A stretch of 64,000 nucleotides of DNA from Pseudomonadota bacterium (GTDB taxonomy: Bacteria; Pseudomonadota; Alphaproteobacteria; Acetobacterales; Acetobacteraceae). Where the stretch lies: the NCBI GenBank assembly GCA_019351895.1, contig JABBOH010000003.1, forward strand, positions 1 to 64,000, read 5' to 3'. Under the pieces are notes generated by a model. It ran no database searches. It was given only the letters and a program-made list of their open reading frames with translations, and was not told the origin of the DNA. Position 1 is the first letter of the stretch. Every line of letters starts with the position of its first letter. Shown here piece after piece: positions 29,498 to 42,617 of this stretch. Both the position numbers and the translations under genes were made by a program.

Positions 29498-29932
29498 TCA
29501 GTTACGCAAGCTGTCGGCTCTGACCCAGCCCTCGATAGTGCCCTCGGGCGTATCCGCGTCTATCTTCAGAACCTGGACCTGCTGGTCGTTCGTGACGAGC
29601 GCCACGACGCTGACAGGTGACCGGGTATCGGCGACGAGGCAGCCCTGGGAATCCGCCTTGGAGTAAAGCGCGAGCAGCCCTTGATTTGGGCAAAGCGCGC
29701 CATTGACGAAGATCGGTTTGGATAGATCGAGCTTTGGACTGTTGGCCGCAATCTCACTCGACAGCCCGAGTTTATCCGTCAACCGGCCTGGTATCACCCC
29801 TGCCTGCCAGGATACGGCAGCAACCGAAAGAACAAGCGCCGCGACGAGGGCAGTGGTTCTGCCCCCTCTGCCGCTATCGGCCGACGTAGCGACGATATGA
29901 TGCCGCCCATCGCATGAAAGATGACTGCTCAT
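29498..29932 (-). CDS. Hypothetical single-TM protein with SH3-like C-terminal region
   Basis: One hydrophobic segment 'TTALVAALVLSVAAVSWQAGVI'; C-term '...VQVLKIDADTPEGTIEGWVRADSLRN' resembles bacterial SH3-type repeats. Confidence 0.5.
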   Translation of the reverse strand: MSSHLSCDGRHHIVATSADSGRGGRTTALVAALVLSVAAVSWQAGVIPGRLTDKLGLSSEIAANSPKLDLSKPIFVNGALCPNQGLLALYSKADSQGCLVADTRSPVSVVALVTNDQQVQVLKIDADTPEGTIEGWVRADSLRN

Positions 29933-30333
29933 TGCAATTTGTCATTTCTTTGCGGCGCAGAATGGTTTTGGCTGCTTTCTGCGCTCGATCAGAACTATGA
30001 CCGCGATGGGCATATTCGCGAATACTGAGTTCGACCTACGGCTCTTGTACAATGAGAACCGCCCCAGATGGGGCTTGATTCGCCATCGACAGAAAACGCC
30101 GTGCAGCGCTGGCCGATGAAACACTTATCGGTGGCTTCACCCGAAGCCAGTAAGCGCGGCAAACGGTCACGGCGCTCGGCCATCAAGCGCCAGGCTCTTG
30201 GGCATGGTCGTCAGGCGCGTAGTGACGCTGCGACGGAGACGCGATGGACGAAGCCCGCGTGGGCTGGAGGCCGGGCACATCCCATCCCGTCAGGGCAGCC
30301 GAGGATGCTTCTTGCCGGAGTGTGTTTGGGGAG

Positions 30334-30423
30334 TGGCGGAGAGAGTGGGATTCGAACCCACGGTACGCTTTCACGCACACACGCTTTCCAAGCGTGCGCC
30401 TTAAACCACTCGGCCATCTCTCC
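30334..30423 (-). tRNA. tRNA-Ser (anticodon GGA), CCA encoded
   Basis: Reverse complement GGAGAGATGGCCGAGTGGTTTAAGGCGCACGCTTGGAAAGCGTG...GTGGGTTCGAATCCCACTCTCTCCGCCA: acceptor GGAGAGA/TCTCTCC, TTGGAAA anticodon loop, long variable arm, TpsiC arm. Confidence 0.96.
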
Positions 30424-30506
30424 AGCGGGGACGGTTCCTAGCCATAACCGCCCCTTTCCGCAACTGCCGCCACCTCATGGCACCGCGGACGGCGCCGATA
30501 CCCGCC

Positions 30507-32312
30507 TCAGGCGTCGATCTTCAGCGCCGCCAGGAAGGCGCTCTGCGGGATTTCGACCTTGCCGAACTGCCGCATCCGCTTCTTGCCCTCCTTCTGCTTC
30601 TCCAGCAGCTTCCGCTTGCGGCTGATGTCGCCGCCGTAGCACTTGGCGGTCACGTCCTTCGACAGGGCCCCGATCGTCTCGCGCGCGATGATCCGGCCGC
30701 CGATCGCCGCCTGGATCGCGATCTTGAACAGCTGCTTCGGGATCAGATCCTTGAGCTTGGCGCAGATCGCCCGCCCGCGCGCCTCGGCCGCCGAGCGGTG
30801 GGCGATGAAGCTCAAAGCATCCACGGGGTCCTGGTTCACCAGGATCGAGATCCGCACCAGATCACTCTCGGCGTAGCTGTCCATCTGATAGTCGAAGCTC
30901 GCATAGCCCCGCGTCGTCGACTTCAGCCTGTCGTAGAAGTCGAACACCACCTCGTTCAGCGGCAGCTTGTAGACCGCCATCGCCCGCGTCCCGACATAGG
31001 TGAGGTCCTGCTGCTGCCCCCGCCGCTCGTTGCAGAGCGTCAGCACCGAGCCGAGATGGTCGTCCGGCACCATGATGGTGGCCTTGATCCAAGGCTCCTC
31101 GATACGGTCGATCGCCATAGGGTCCGGCATGTCGGCCGGGTTGTGCAACTCGGTCATCTGACCCTTGGTGTCATAGATGCGGTAGACGACCGACGGCGCC
31201 GTCGCGATCAGGTCGAGGTCGAATTCCCGGCTCAACCGCTCCTGGATGATCTCCAGATGGAGGAGGCCCAGGAAGCCGCAGCGGAAGCCGAACCCGAGCG
31301 CCGCCGAGCTTTCGGCCTCGTAGTGGAAGCTCGCATCGTTCAGCCGCAGCTTGCCCAAGGAATCCCGCAGCTTCTCGAAGTCATCGGCGTCGACTGGGAA
31401 CAGCCCGCACCAGACGACGGGGATCGACGGCTTGAACCCTGGCAGCGCTTCGGCCGCGGGCCGCCGGTCATCGGTGATCGTGTCGCCCACGTCGCAATCC
31501 GCCACCGTCTTGATCGCGGCGTTGATGTAGCCGATCTCCCCGGGCCCCAACTCCTCCACCGGCTCCATCTTCGGCCGGAAGAAGCCCACCTGATCGACGG
31601 TATGGACCGCGCCCTTCGCCATCATGCGAATTTTCTGGCCGCGGCGCAGCTTGCCGTCCTTGATCCGCACCAGGATGATGACGCCGAGATAGGGGTCGTA
31701 CCAGCTATCGACCAACAGCGCCTTCAGCGGCGCATTCGGATCGCCCTTCGGCGGTGGCAGCCGCGTCACCAGCGCCTCCAGCACACCTTCGATGTTGAGC
31801 CCGGTCTTGGCGCTGATCATGACCGCATCCGAGGCGTCGATGCCGATGACATCCTCGATCTGCTCGCGCACGCGGTCGGGTTCGGCCGCCGGCAGGTCGA
31901 TCTTGTTGAGGATCGGCACGATCTCGTGGTTCGCCTCGATCGCCTGATAGACGTTGGCCAGCGTCTGCGCTTCCACCCCCTGGCTCGCATCGACGACGAG
32001 GAGCGAGCCCTCGCAGGCGGCGAGGCTGCGGCTCACCTCATAGGCGAAGTCGACATGGCCCGGCGTGTCCATGAGGTTGAGCGCGTAGGTCTCGCCGTCC
32101 TTCGCCGTGTAGCTGAGGCGCACGGTCTGCGCCTTGATGGTGATGCCGCGCTCCTTCTCGAGCTCCATGGTGTCGAGCACCTGCTCGGTCATCTCGCGCG
32201 CGGTGAGGCCGCCGGTCGCCTGGATCAGCCGGTCGGCAAGCGTCGACTTCCCGTGGTCGATATGGGCGATGATCGAGAAGTTGCGGATATGGGAGAGCGG
32301 AGTGTCGGTCAT
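30507..32312 (-). CDS. lepA: Elongation factor 4 (LepA)
   Basis: '[59 protein letters not shown]', C-term '[33 protein letters not shown]'. Confidence 0.98.
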   Translation of the reverse strand: MTDTPLSHIRNFSIIAHIDHGKSTLADRLIQATGGLTAREMTEQVLDTMELEKERGITIKAQTVRLSYTAKDGETYALNLMDTPGHVDFAYEVSRSLAACEGSLLVVDASQGVEAQTLANVYQAIEANHEIVPILNKIDLPAAEPDRVREQIEDVIGIDASDAVMISAKTGLNIEGVLEALVTRLPPPKGDPNAPLKALLVDSWYDPYLGVIILVRIKDGKLRRGQKIRMMAKGAVHTVDQVGFFRPKMEPVEELGPGEIGYINAAIKTVADCDVGDTITDDRRPAAEALPGFKPSIPVVWCGLFPVDADDFEKLRDSLGKLRLNDASFHYEAESSAALGFGFRCGFLGLLHLEIIQERLSREFDLDLIATAPSVVYRIYDTKGQMTELHNPADMPDPMAIDRIEEPWIKATIMVPDDHLGSVLTLCNERRGQQQDLTYVGTRAMAVYKLPLNEVVFDFYDRLKSTTRGYASFDYQMDSYAESDLVRISILVNQDPVDALSFIAHRSAAEARGRAICAKLKDLIPKQLFKIAIQAAIGGRIIARETIGALSKDVTAKCYGGDISRKRKLLEKQKEGKKRMRQFGKVEIPQSAFLAALKIDA

Positions 32313-32343
32313 GCGCGTCACATAAGGGAACGGCTCGAGGATG

Positions 32344-32751
32344 TCAGCCGGATTGCGCCCCCGCCGTCGCGACCCGGCCCTGCCACCAGCAGAGGAGCGG
32401 CGTGACGCCAAGCTCCATGGCGAGGCCGAAGAGCATGGGTTCCGGTGGCAGTCCCTCGACGGCGATGCCGTAGAGGCGCCCGAGGCCGCCAGTCACGACC
32501 AGCGCGGTGAGCAGCCTGAACCGCGCCGTGCGGCGGCGGATGTCCGGGATCGTGCTCCAGAAGCCTAGGCCGATGGCGAGCAGCAGGCCCGAGAGGTAGC
32601 GGATGTGACTGTCGATCGCGAGATTGGCGGCCGGATGACCGCCTGCCATGCCGACACCGGCGATCATGCCCGCAAGCCCGGCGCCCACCGGCACGATTCC
32701 GCCGAGGCCCACGGCGATCCTCAGGGCGAGCGCCTCGCGATCAGATGCCAC
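32344..32751 (-). CDS. DUF4345-like membrane protein
   Basis: '[48 protein letters not shown]' pattern typical for DUF4345. Confidence 0.7.
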   Translation of the reverse strand: MASDREALALRIAVGLGGIVPVGAGLAGMIAGVGMAGGHPAANLAIDSHIRYLSGLLLAIGLGFWSTIPDIRRRTARFRLLTALVVTGGLGRLYGIAVEGLPPEPMLFGLAMELGVTPLLCWWQGRVATAGAQSG

Positions 32752-32872
32752 GGATCGGCACCGCCATCATCCGGCGCGCGCTTCCGCCTTGTCGTGCCGC
32801 CCGTCTCCTGCCATAGCCCCGGCCCTCTTCCGATAGCCTCATCCCGCACCTCTTTCGTATCGATCGCACGCC

Positions 32873-33799
32873 ATGATGAAACGCCGCAGGCGCGGCCGTC
32901 CCTTGGACGGCTGGCTCATTCTCGACAAGCCGCAGGGCCCGACCAGCACCGACATGGTCAACAAGCTCAAACGGCTGTTCGACGCCGAGAAGGCCGGCCA
33001 CGGCGGAACGCTCGATCCGCTGGCGACCGGTCTGCTGCCGATCGCCTTCGGCGCCGCCACCAAGACCGTGCCCTATGTCATGGACGGCACCAAGCGCTAC
33101 CGCTTCACCCTCCGCTTCGGCGAGGCGCGGGACACGGACGACGCCGACGGGCAGGTGACGGAGACGACCGAGGTTCGGCCGGACAATGCCGCGATCGAGG
33201 CCGCCCTGCCCGCCTTCCGCGGCAGCATCATGCAGGTGCCACCCATCTATTCGGCCATCAAGGTGGCGGGCGAACGTGCCTACGACATGGCGCGCGAAGG
33301 CCGCCCGCCGGTGCTGGAGGCTCGGCCGGCGCAGGTCGACCGCTTCGTGCTGATAGAGCGACCCGACGCCGACACCGCTGTGTTCGAGGTGGAGTCCGGC
33401 AAAGGCGTCTATATGCGCAGCCTCGCGCGGGACGTGGCGCGCGCCTGCGGCAGCCTGGGCCACATCGCCGTTCTGCGCCGGTTGCGGGTCGGCCCCTTCA
33501 CTGAGGAAATGGCGATTTCCCTGGACAAACTGGATCAGGGGGAGGATACGCCCCCAATCTCCCCGGCGCTTCTGCTGCCGGTCGCGACCGCGCTGGCCGA
33601 CATCCCGGCGCTGGCCTTGACCGAAAGTGAAGCCGTCAGCCTCCAGCACGGCCAGGCCCTCAGCCTGGTTGATCTGATGGGGCGGATACCGGAGGGCGCC
33701 AATCCCGCAGGCGGGCTTGCGCGCGCGATGGTGGGGAGCCGCGTGATCGGATTGTGCCGGCTTGAAGATGGCTGGATGAAGCCCGAGCGCCTGTTGTAA
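32873..33799 (+). CDS. truB: tRNA pseudouridine(55) synthase
   Basis: '[48 protein letters not shown]' catalytic GTLDP. Confidence 0.97.
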   Translation: MMKRRRRGRPLDGWLILDKPQGPTSTDMVNKLKRLFDAEKAGHGGTLDPLATGLLPIAFGAATKTVPYVMDGTKRYRFTLRFGEARDTDDADGQVTETTEVRPDNAAIEAALPAFRGSIMQVPPIYSAIKVAGERAYDMAREGRPPVLEARPAQVDRFVLIERPDADTAVFEVESGKGVYMRSLARDVARACGSLGHIAVLRRLRVGPFTEEMAISLDKLDQGEDTPPISPALLLPVATALADIPALALTESEAVSLQHGQALSLVDLMGRIPEGANPAGGLARAMVGSRVIGLCRLEDGWMKPERLL

Positions 33800-33822
33800 C
33801 CCCGGACCACAGGAACAGAACG

Positions 33823-34092
33823 ATGTCGATGACCGTAGAGCGACGCACGTCGCTGATCTCCGACTACGCGCGCGGAGCGAATGATACCGGCAGCCCGGAA
33901 GTCCAGGTCGCCCTCATCACCGAACGCATCTCCTACCTCACCGAGCACCTCAAGACCCACGCCAAGGACTTCCATAGCCGTCGCGGGTTACTGATGCTGG
34001 TCGGACGCCGCCGTCGCCTGCTTGACTATCTCAAGCGCACGGATAACGAGCGCTACACCACGGTGATCGGCCGCCTCGGCCTGCGCCGCTAG
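33823..34092 (+). CDS. rpsO: 30S ribosomal protein S15
   Basis: '[69 protein letters not shown]'. Confidence 0.98.
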   Translation: MSMTVERRTSLISDYARGANDTGSPEVQVALITERISYLTEHLKTHAKDFHSRRGLLMLVGRRRRLLDYLKRTDNERYTTVIGRLGLRR

Positions 34093-34103
34093 ACTGTCGC
34101 GCA

Positions 34104-34142
34104 CACCTTCCGTCCCGGTGCCTCATCTGGGGCCGGAAGGTG
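34104..34142 (+). promoter_or_regulatory. Stem-loop between rpsO and pnp (9-bp perfect outer stem CACCTTCCG/CGGAAGGTG)
   Basis: Read directly: CACCTTCCG (34104-34112) ... CGGAAGGTG (34134-34142); no downstream T-run. Confidence 0.6.
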
Positions 34143-34419
34143 CCCCGCCACGCAAGCGGCAACGCCATCGCCGCTTCCGGGGCACAACACAAAGAGCCGC
34201 GGAAGCGGCGGTACGTAAGATAAGCCGGCCGGGCAGCACGAAGAGATCCCGGGACATCTCCGGCGTTTCCGGCCACATGGCCTGCGGATGCGGTCTCCAT
34301 TATCTCGGGGCCACGCATTCCGCGCCCCATGCCGCCCGAGACGCCGAAGTCCCGCTTCGGAAGACCCGGTTCGCCCGTCCCTCGCCCGTCGCATCCGTTC
34401 GCAACGAAAGGATGTTTGA

Positions 34420-36567
34420 ATGTTCAACTACTTCCGCAAGGAAATCGAATGGGGCGGCCGCCCCCTCATCATGGAGACGGGCAAGATCGCTCGTCAGGCT
34501 GATGGCGCCGTCGTCATCACCTATGGCGAGACGATCGTTCTCTGCACCGCCGTCGGCGTCAAAACCGCCAAGCCGGGCCAGGACTTCTTCCCGCTGACCG
34601 TCAACTACCAGGAAAAGGCGTTCGCCGCCGGCAAAATTCCCGGTGGGTTCTTCAAGCGCGAAGGCCGTCCGAGCGAGAACGAAACGCTCGTCAGCCGGCT
34701 CATCGACCGGCCGATCCGGCCGCTCTTCCCCGAGGGTTTCCGCAACGAGGTCCAGGTCGTCGCGACCGTGCTCGCGCATGATTTCGAGAACGACCCCGAT
34801 ATCGTGGCGATGATCGGCTGCTCGGCGGCATTGACGCTCTCCGGCATTCCCTTCTTCGGCCCGGTCGCGGCCGCCCGCGTCGCGCGCATCGACGGCGAAC
34901 TGATCCTCAATCCCACCATGGCCCAGACGGAGGAGAGCGATCTCGACCTCGTCGTCGCCGGCACCGCCGAAGGCGTGCTCATGGTGGAGAGCGAGGCGCG
35001 CGAACTATCCGAGGACGTTATGCTCGGCGCCGTCACCTTCGGCCATGCTGCGTTCCAGCCGGTGATCGCCGCGATCATCGAACTCGCCGAGCATGCCGCC
35101 AAGGAGCCCTGGGCATTGGCCGAGCCCTCGACGGAGGCGACGACCCTCCGCAGCCGCGTCGATGCTCTCGCCCGCGCCGATATCGCCGCTGCCTACAAGG
35201 AGAGCGGCAAGGCTGCCCGGCAGGAGAAGATCGGCGCCGCCAAGAAGACCGCCGCCGCCGCACTCGTGGCCGAGGGTCTGGACGCCGACGCGGCTAAGGG
35301 CCTGTTCAAGGACCTCGAGGCCGACATCGTCCGCAACGCGATCCTGGACAACGGCATCCGCATCGATGGCCGCGACACCCGGACGGTCCGTCCGATCGTC
35401 GCCGAGGTGGGCGTGCTCCCCCGCGCCCATGGCAGCGCGCTTTTCACCCGCGGCGAAACCCAGGCGCTCTGCGTGGCGACGCTCGGCACCGGCCAGGACG
35501 AGCAGATCATCGACGCGCTGGAGGGCGAATATCGGGAGCATTTCATGCTCCACTACAACTTCCCTCCCTACTCCGTCGGTGAGGCCGGCCGCATGGGTTC
35601 GCCGGGCCGTCGCGAGATCGGCCACGGCAAGCTTGCATGGCGCGCCATCCATCCCTTGCTGCCGGCGAAGGACAAGTTCCCGTACACGCTGCGTGTGGTC
35701 AGCGAGATCACCGAGAGCAACGGCTCCTCCTCCATGGCGACCGTCTGCGGCACCTCGCTGGCGCTGATGGACGCCGGCGTGCCGCTCGCCCGTCCGGTGG
35801 CTGGCATCGCGATGGGCCTGATCAAAGAGGATCGCGGCTTCGCGGTACTCTCGGACATTCTGGGCGACGAGGATCACCTCGGCGACATGGACTTCAAGGT
35901 GGCCGGCACCGAGCAGGGCGTCACCAGCCTGCAGATGGACATCAAGATCACCTCGATCACGCCCGAGATCATGAAGATCGCGCTGGATCAGGCGAAGGAT
36001 GGCCGTCTGCACATCCTGGGCGAGATGGCGAAGGCGATCACAGGGGCTCGCGGCGGGGTTGCCGCCACGGCGCCGCGCATCACGATCATCAATGTGCCGA
36101 AGGACAAGATCCGCGAAGTCATCGGCCAGGGCGGCAAGGTCATCCGTGAGATCGTGGAGATGACGGGCTGCAAGATCGACATCGACGACGACGGCACGAT
36201 CAAGATCGCGTCGACCAGCGACGAGAAGACCCAGGCCGCCATCGATCGCATCCAAGGCATCGTGGCCGAGCCCGAAATCGGCCGGATCTACAACGGCAAG
36301 GTCGTGAAGGTCGCCGACTTCGGCGCCTTTGTGAACTTCCTCGGCGCCAAGGACGGCCTCGTTCATATCAGCGAGCTGTCGTCCAACCGCGTGTCGAAAA
36401 CGGCGGATGCCGTGACCCAGGGCGACGCTGTGAAGGTCAAGGTCATCGGCTTCGACGACCGTGGCAAGGTCAAGCTGTCGATGCGCATGGTCGATCAGGC
36501 GACCGGCGAGGACATCAGCGACAAGGTCGGCACCAAGGGCCGGCGCGAGGATCGCGCGGCGGAATAG
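34420..36567 (+). CDS. pnp: Polyribonucleotide nucleotidyltransferase (PNPase)
   Basis: '[22 protein letters not shown]', '[35 protein letters not shown]', C-terminal KH and S1 domains. Confidence 0.98.
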   Translation: MFNYFRKEIEWGGRPLIMETGKIARQADGAVVITYGETIVLCTAVGVKTAKPGQDFFPLTVNYQEKAFAAGKIPGGFFKREGRPSENETLVSRLIDRPIRPLFPEGFRNEVQVVATVLAHDFENDPDIVAMIGCSAALTLSGIPFFGPVAAARVARIDGELILNPTMAQTEESDLDLVVAGTAEGVLMVESEARELSEDVMLGAVTFGHAAFQPVIAAIIELAEHAAKEPWALAEPSTEATTLRSRVDALARADIAAAYKESGKAARQEKIGAAKKTAAAALVAEGLDADAAKGLFKDLEADIVRNAILDNGIRIDGRDTRTVRPIVAEVGVLPRAHGSALFTRGETQALCVATLGTGQDEQIIDALEGEYREHFMLHYNFPPYSVGEAGRMGSPGRREIGHGKLAWRAIHPLLPAKDKFPYTLRVVSEITESNGSSSMATVCGTSLALMDAGVPLARPVAGIAMGLIKEDRGFAVLSDILGDEDHLGDMDFKVAGTEQGVTSLQMDIKITSITPEIMKIALDQAKDGRLHILGEMAKAITGARGGVAATAPRITIINVPKDKIREVIGQGGKVIREIVEMTGCKIDIDDDGTIKIASTSDEKTQAAIDRIQGIVAEPEIGRIYNGKVVKVADFGAFVNFLGAKDGLVHISELSSNRVSKTADAVTQGDAVKVKVIGFDDRGKVKLSMRMVDQATGEDISDKVGTKGRREDRAAE

Positions 36568-36859
36568 CCACCGCGCCTCCGCTTGCGCCGTCCACGCCGC
36601 CAGGCTCCGGTGGGTGGCGTGGACGGCGTTTTCTTTCAGGCGGGACCGGCTCAGGCTGGCCCGCCTTTCTTTGTTGAAGGGCCTTTCTTTGTTGAAGCGC
36701 CCCTCTTGCTAGACTGCTTTCGCGGTGGCCCCGACCAGAGCCGCTTTTATTGCCGCCGCCGTCCTCCTTGTTGACGGTCGCCCAAGCCCGCCGCTCGGCC
36801 TTGCTCTCGGGCACGCCCCGGTACTCGAAGCTCTCGGCGCTATGGTCGCGCTTTGGCAT
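36515..36859 (-). CDS. Small KGG/plasmid-stabilisation-like protein with long unusual C-terminal extension
   Basis: N-term '[35 protein letters not shown]' matches a common short alphaproteobacterial family; rest is low-complexity and antisense to the pnp terminator. Confidence 0.5.
   Translation of the reverse strand: MPKRDHSAESFEYRGVPESKAERRAWATVNKEDGGGNKSGSGRGHRESSLARGALQQRKALQQRKAGQPEPVPPERKRRPRHPPEPGGVDGASGGAVAIPPRDPRAGPWCRPCR
36586..36635 (+). terminator. Rho-independent terminator of pnp
   Basis: CGCCGTCCACGCC (36586-36598) / GGCGTGGACGGCG (36616-36628) 13-bp stem followed by TTTTCTTT. Confidence 0.9.
36663..36698. repeat. 18-bp tandem duplication GCCTTTCTTTGTTGAAG(G/C) x2
   Basis: 36663-36680 and 36681-36698 differ only in the last base; translated in the minus ORF as [12 protein letters not shown]. 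Confidence 0.9.
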
Positions 36860-36964
36860 GGCTGCCCCCCCTTCTTCGGGCCGTAAGGCGTGCTGCCCCG
36901 CGCTTCAAGACCCTCCGGTATTGTACTCACCTTCCGGTGAGATCCGGCTATGATATGAGGAGGC

Positions 36965-37930
36965 ATGTCGGGTACAGGCTCAGCTTCCTCTCCACCCCCG
37001 AAAGCTATTGGGGACGCCCTGGCGCGCGCGGCCCTCACAGCAGGAATGATGCTCATGCGTCGGCTGGGGCCGGTGCGCTCATCCAACCTCGCGGGCTTCG
37101 TCAGCCGGATCGTCGGCATGCGCTTGCCGGTCTGCCGGGTAGCCGACGAGAACCTTCGCGCGGCGATGCCGGGCATGACGGCCGCGGAGCGCAAACGCGT
37201 CATCGGCGGCGTGTGGGAGACCATCGGACGCAACGTGGGGGAACTTCCGCATCTCGCCGTTCTGCACGAAACGGCCGAGGGCCCTGGCTGGGAAATGGTA
37301 GGCCGCGAGAACATCCCCAGCGGGCAGGCGATCTTCTTCTCGGCGCATTTCGGGAACTGGGAGATGGTCCTGCCAATCGCCTCTCAACTTGGGATGGCGG
37401 TCTCCGGCTTCTATCGCAGACCGTCCAATCCAGTCGTCGACGAGGTCATCCGCAGCCAGCGAATGGCGGCTCTCGGCGCGGGCGTCGCGATGTTTCCTAA
37501 AGGCGCCAAGGGCGCGCGCCAGGCTTTGGCGCATCTGGCGGCGGGTGGTTCGCTCGGGCTGCTCGTGGACCAGAAGATGAACGACGGTATCGCCGCGCCA
37601 TTCTTCGGCCGTCCGGCCATGACAGCCCCAGCGGCCGCGCAGTTCGCCCTGCGTTTTGATCTTCCTCTGGTGCCGATCCGGGTGCAACGGCTGGGGCCGG
37701 CCCGCGTGCGGATGATTTGCGAGCCGGCGCTCGCGGTGCCGCGCACGGGGGACCGGCAGGCGGATATCCTGGCGCTCACAACGGCGATGAACGCGACGGT
37801 CGAGCGATGGGTGCGCGGCGAGCCGGGCGCGTGGCTCTGGCTCCATAAGCGCTGGCCGAAGCCGGCCGAGGCACCCGATGCCGCAGCCGCATCGGTCTCA
37901 TCGAGGCTGCTCCCGGAACATTCCGACTGA
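36965..37930 (+). CDS. Lysophospholipid/lipid A lauroyl acyltransferase family protein
   Basis: 'IFFSAHFGNWEMVLPIASQLGMAVSGFYRRPSNPVVDEVI', 'LLVDQKMNDGIAAPFFGRPAMTAPAAAQFALRFDLPLVPIRVQR' LpxL/HtrB pattern. Confidence 0.87.
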   Translation: MSGTGSASSPPPKAIGDALARAALTAGMMLMRRLGPVRSSNLAGFVSRIVGMRLPVCRVADENLRAAMPGMTAAERKRVIGGVWETIGRNVGELPHLAVLHETAEGPGWEMVGRENIPSGQAIFFSAHFGNWEMVLPIASQLGMAVSGFYRRPSNPVVDEVIRSQRMAALGAGVAMFPKGAKGARQALAHLAAGGSLGLLVDQKMNDGIAAPFFGRPAMTAPAAAQFALRFDLPLVPIRVQRLGPARVRMICEPALAVPRTGDRQADILALTTAMNATVERWVRGEPGAWLWLHKRWPKPAEAPDAAAASVSSRLLPEHSD

Positions 37931-38112
37931 TTGCCGGGGGCTGGGTCATGACAGTTCCGCGCCCTATGAAAATGGGCCCGTACCTTGCCCTTGGGCGGGA
38001 TTCAGGGCATAGAAACGTTATGTCTCATCGCATTTGCGGCGATGGATTCCCGGCGATGGTCGCACTGAGACCCGCCTTCCCCCGCTCCTGATCGAGCATC
38101 TCCGAGAGACCG

Positions 38113-40959
<2,847 letters not shown>

Positions 40960-40960
40960 C

Positions 40961-41479
40961 ATGCCGAGAACCGAGAAGATCGGCGTCTATCCCGGAACTT
41001 TCGACCCGATCACCAATGGCCATCTCGACATCATCGCGCGCGGGGCGCGTGTCGTCGACCGGCTGATCGTGGCGGTCGCCGTCAGCACCGGCAAGGGACC
41101 GATGTTGTCGCTCGACGATCGCGTCGGCCTGACCCGGGCGGTCACGTCGGATGTCGCACAGGAAACGGGGATCGTGATCGAGGTACGACCGTTCTCCTCG
41201 CTCCTCGTGCAGTTCGCCCGCGAGGTCGGCGCCAGCGTCATCCTGCGCGGCCTGCGTGCAATCTCGGACTTCGACTTCGAATTCCAGCTCGCGGGCATGA
41301 ACTACCGGCTTGATCCGTCGATCGAGACCGTGTTCTTGATGGCGAGCGAGCGGCACCAGTTCATCTCCTCCCGCTTCGTGAAGGAAATCGCCTGGCTTGG
41401 CGGAGATGTGTCGAGCTTTGTCCCTCCTCTGACGGAGCGGCGGCTCGAAGCTTGGGTCAAGGAACAAAGACAGTCATGA
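40961..41479 (+). CDS. coaD: Pantetheine-phosphate adenylyltransferase
   Basis: 'IGVYPGTFDPITNGHLDIIARGARVVDRLIVAVAVSTGKGPMLSLDDRVGL', 'ILRGLRAISDFDFEFQLAGMNYRL', 'ISSRFVKEIAWLGGDVSSFVP'. Confidence 0.97.
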   Translation: MPRTEKIGVYPGTFDPITNGHLDIIARGARVVDRLIVAVAVSTGKGPMLSLDDRVGLTRAVTSDVAQETGIVIEVRPFSSLLVQFAREVGASVILRGLRAISDFDFEFQLAGMNYRLDPSIETVFLMASERHQFISSRFVKEIAWLGGDVSSFVPPLTERRLEAWVKEQRQS

Positions 41480-42021
41480 TTATCACCCGAAGAGGCGCGA
41501 TCACGGTCGCCCTCGGCGCAACCATGTTGGGACATGCCATGAGCGAAGCACAAGCTGCGTCCGACACGCTGGACATGCAGCTGAAATACGGCACCGTCGT
41601 CATCAAGCTGCGGCCGGACCTCGCGCCGAAGGCGACGGCCCGGTTGCTGGAGCTGACGAAGGAAGGCTTCTACGACAACACGCCGTTCCACCGCGTGATC
41701 GCGGGCTTCATGGCGCAGGGCGGCGACCCGACGGGCACCGGCACGGGCGGCAGTTCGTTGCCGAACCTGCCCGCCGAGTTCACCAATCAGGCGAAGTTCC
41801 TCACCGGCACCGTCGGCATGGCGCGGACGGGCGACCCGAACAGCGCCAACAGCCAGTTTTTCATCTGTCTGGCGCCCACGCCCTGGCTCGATGGCCAATA
41901 CACCATCGTCGGTCAGGTGGTGAGCGGTATGCAATTCGTCGAGGACATCAAGAAGGGCGTGGGGCAGAGCGGGTCCGTCACCGATCCGGACCGGATCATC
42001 CACATGACGGTAGCGCAGTAG
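41476..42021 (+). CDS. Peptidyl-prolyl cis-trans isomerase (cyclophilin)
   Basis: 'GFYDNTPFHRVIAGFMAQGGDPTGTGTGGSSLPNLPAEFTNQAKFLTGTVGMARTGDPNSANSQFFICLAPTPWLDGQYTIVGQV'. Confidence 0.96.
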   Translation: MIITRRGAITVALGATMLGHAMSEAQAASDTLDMQLKYGTVVIKLRPDLAPKATARLLELTKEGFYDNTPFHRVIAGFMAQGGDPTGTGTGGSSLPNLPAEFTNQAKFLTGTVGMARTGDPNSANSQFFICLAPTPWLDGQYTIVGQVVSGMQFVEDIKKGVGQSGSVTDPDRIIHMTVAQ

Positions 42022-42037
42022 CTGCGGACGACTGTGC

Positions 42038-42066
42038 GGGTGCCCCGCGTTCTGCGCGGGGCGCCC
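42038..42066 (+). terminator. Strong hairpin downstream of the cyclophilin gene (terminator-like, no T-run)
   Basis: GGGTGCCCCGCG (42038-42049) / CGCGGGGCGCCC (42055-42066). Confidence 0.55.
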
Positions 42067-42126
42067 ATAGCCTCTGAGGCTTGACGCGCCGCCCTGCTTC
42101 GCCTTCAAGGCAGGCGCGTATGGTGA

Positions 42127-42202
42127 GAGCCCGTAGCTCAGCCGGTAGAGCACGTGACTTTTAATCATGGGGTCGTGGGTTCGAGTCCCACCGGGCTCAC
42201 CA
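42127..42202 (+). tRNA. tRNA-Lys (anticodon TTT), CCA encoded; integration target
   Basis: GAGCCCG...CGGGCTC acceptor, CTTTTAA anticodon loop, GTGGGTTCGAGTCCCAC TpsiC arm, A-CCA end. Confidence 0.96.
42156..42202 (+). repeat. attL: 47-bp direct repeat within tRNA-Lys
   Basis: GACTTTTAATCATGGGGTCGTGGGTTCGAGTCCCACCGGGCTCACCA, identical to 59797-59843; flanking bases diverge. Confidence 0.95.
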
Positions 42203-42259
42203 ATGTTTTCAGGGACTTAAGAGCTTCCGGCGCTCCTGTTGCAGTTGGTATTGAGGTTC

Positions 42260-42280
42260 GCGGGTAACGGAGCGGGTAAC
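42260..42280. repeat. Direct repeats GCGGGTAAC x2 (12-bp period), candidate integrase arm sites
   Basis: 42260-42268 and 42272-42280 read directly; same GGGTAAC core recurs near attR. Confidence 0.55.
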
Positions 42281-42313
42281 AAAAGCAGTCTTTTGTTGAA
42301 CCGAATCCCACCT

Positions 42314-42613
42314 ATGCGCTTTTATCACTATGCATATCCGCTATGTGCAGATAGCTTATTACGGGGTGAGTTCGTGCCCTTATCGGAGGACAACCCATTG
42401 CGCTTGTATTCGTTAGCGTCTGAGCCAACCACGTCAGCGGCGCTGCCCGACAAGCGCGAAGAGCGCTCCGAGCCAGAGAGCGTTTACGATTGGGCGCTCG
42501 GACGCCGTCCTGCGGGGACGGCAAAGGAAAGCGCTCACGTCCAGATCGAAAGCGCGGCACGCCATCTTGGTGCGCGCGAACTGGCAAAATTGGTGCGCGG
42601 AGAAGAGATGTAG
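42314..42613 (+). CDS. Hypothetical small protein encoded immediately upstream of SDH protease
   Basis: ATG 42314 (MRFYHYAYPLCADSLLRGEFVPL...), stop 42613, 4 bp before the next ATG. Confidence 0.6.
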   Translation: MRFYHYAYPLCADSLLRGEFVPLSEDNPLRLYSLASEPTTSAALPDKREERSEPESVYDWALGRRPAGTAKESAHVQIESAARHLGARELAKLVRGEEM

Positions 42614-42617
42614 GCGC

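Noticed and set aside
22198-30423. Genomic island inserted at tRNA-Ser(GGA)
   Set aside because: I found no repeated tRNA-Ser 3' end and no integrase in this interval, so integration there is unsupported.
30477-32405. 642-aa plus-strand ORF antisense to lepA
   Set aside because: Shadow frame of a highly conserved gene.
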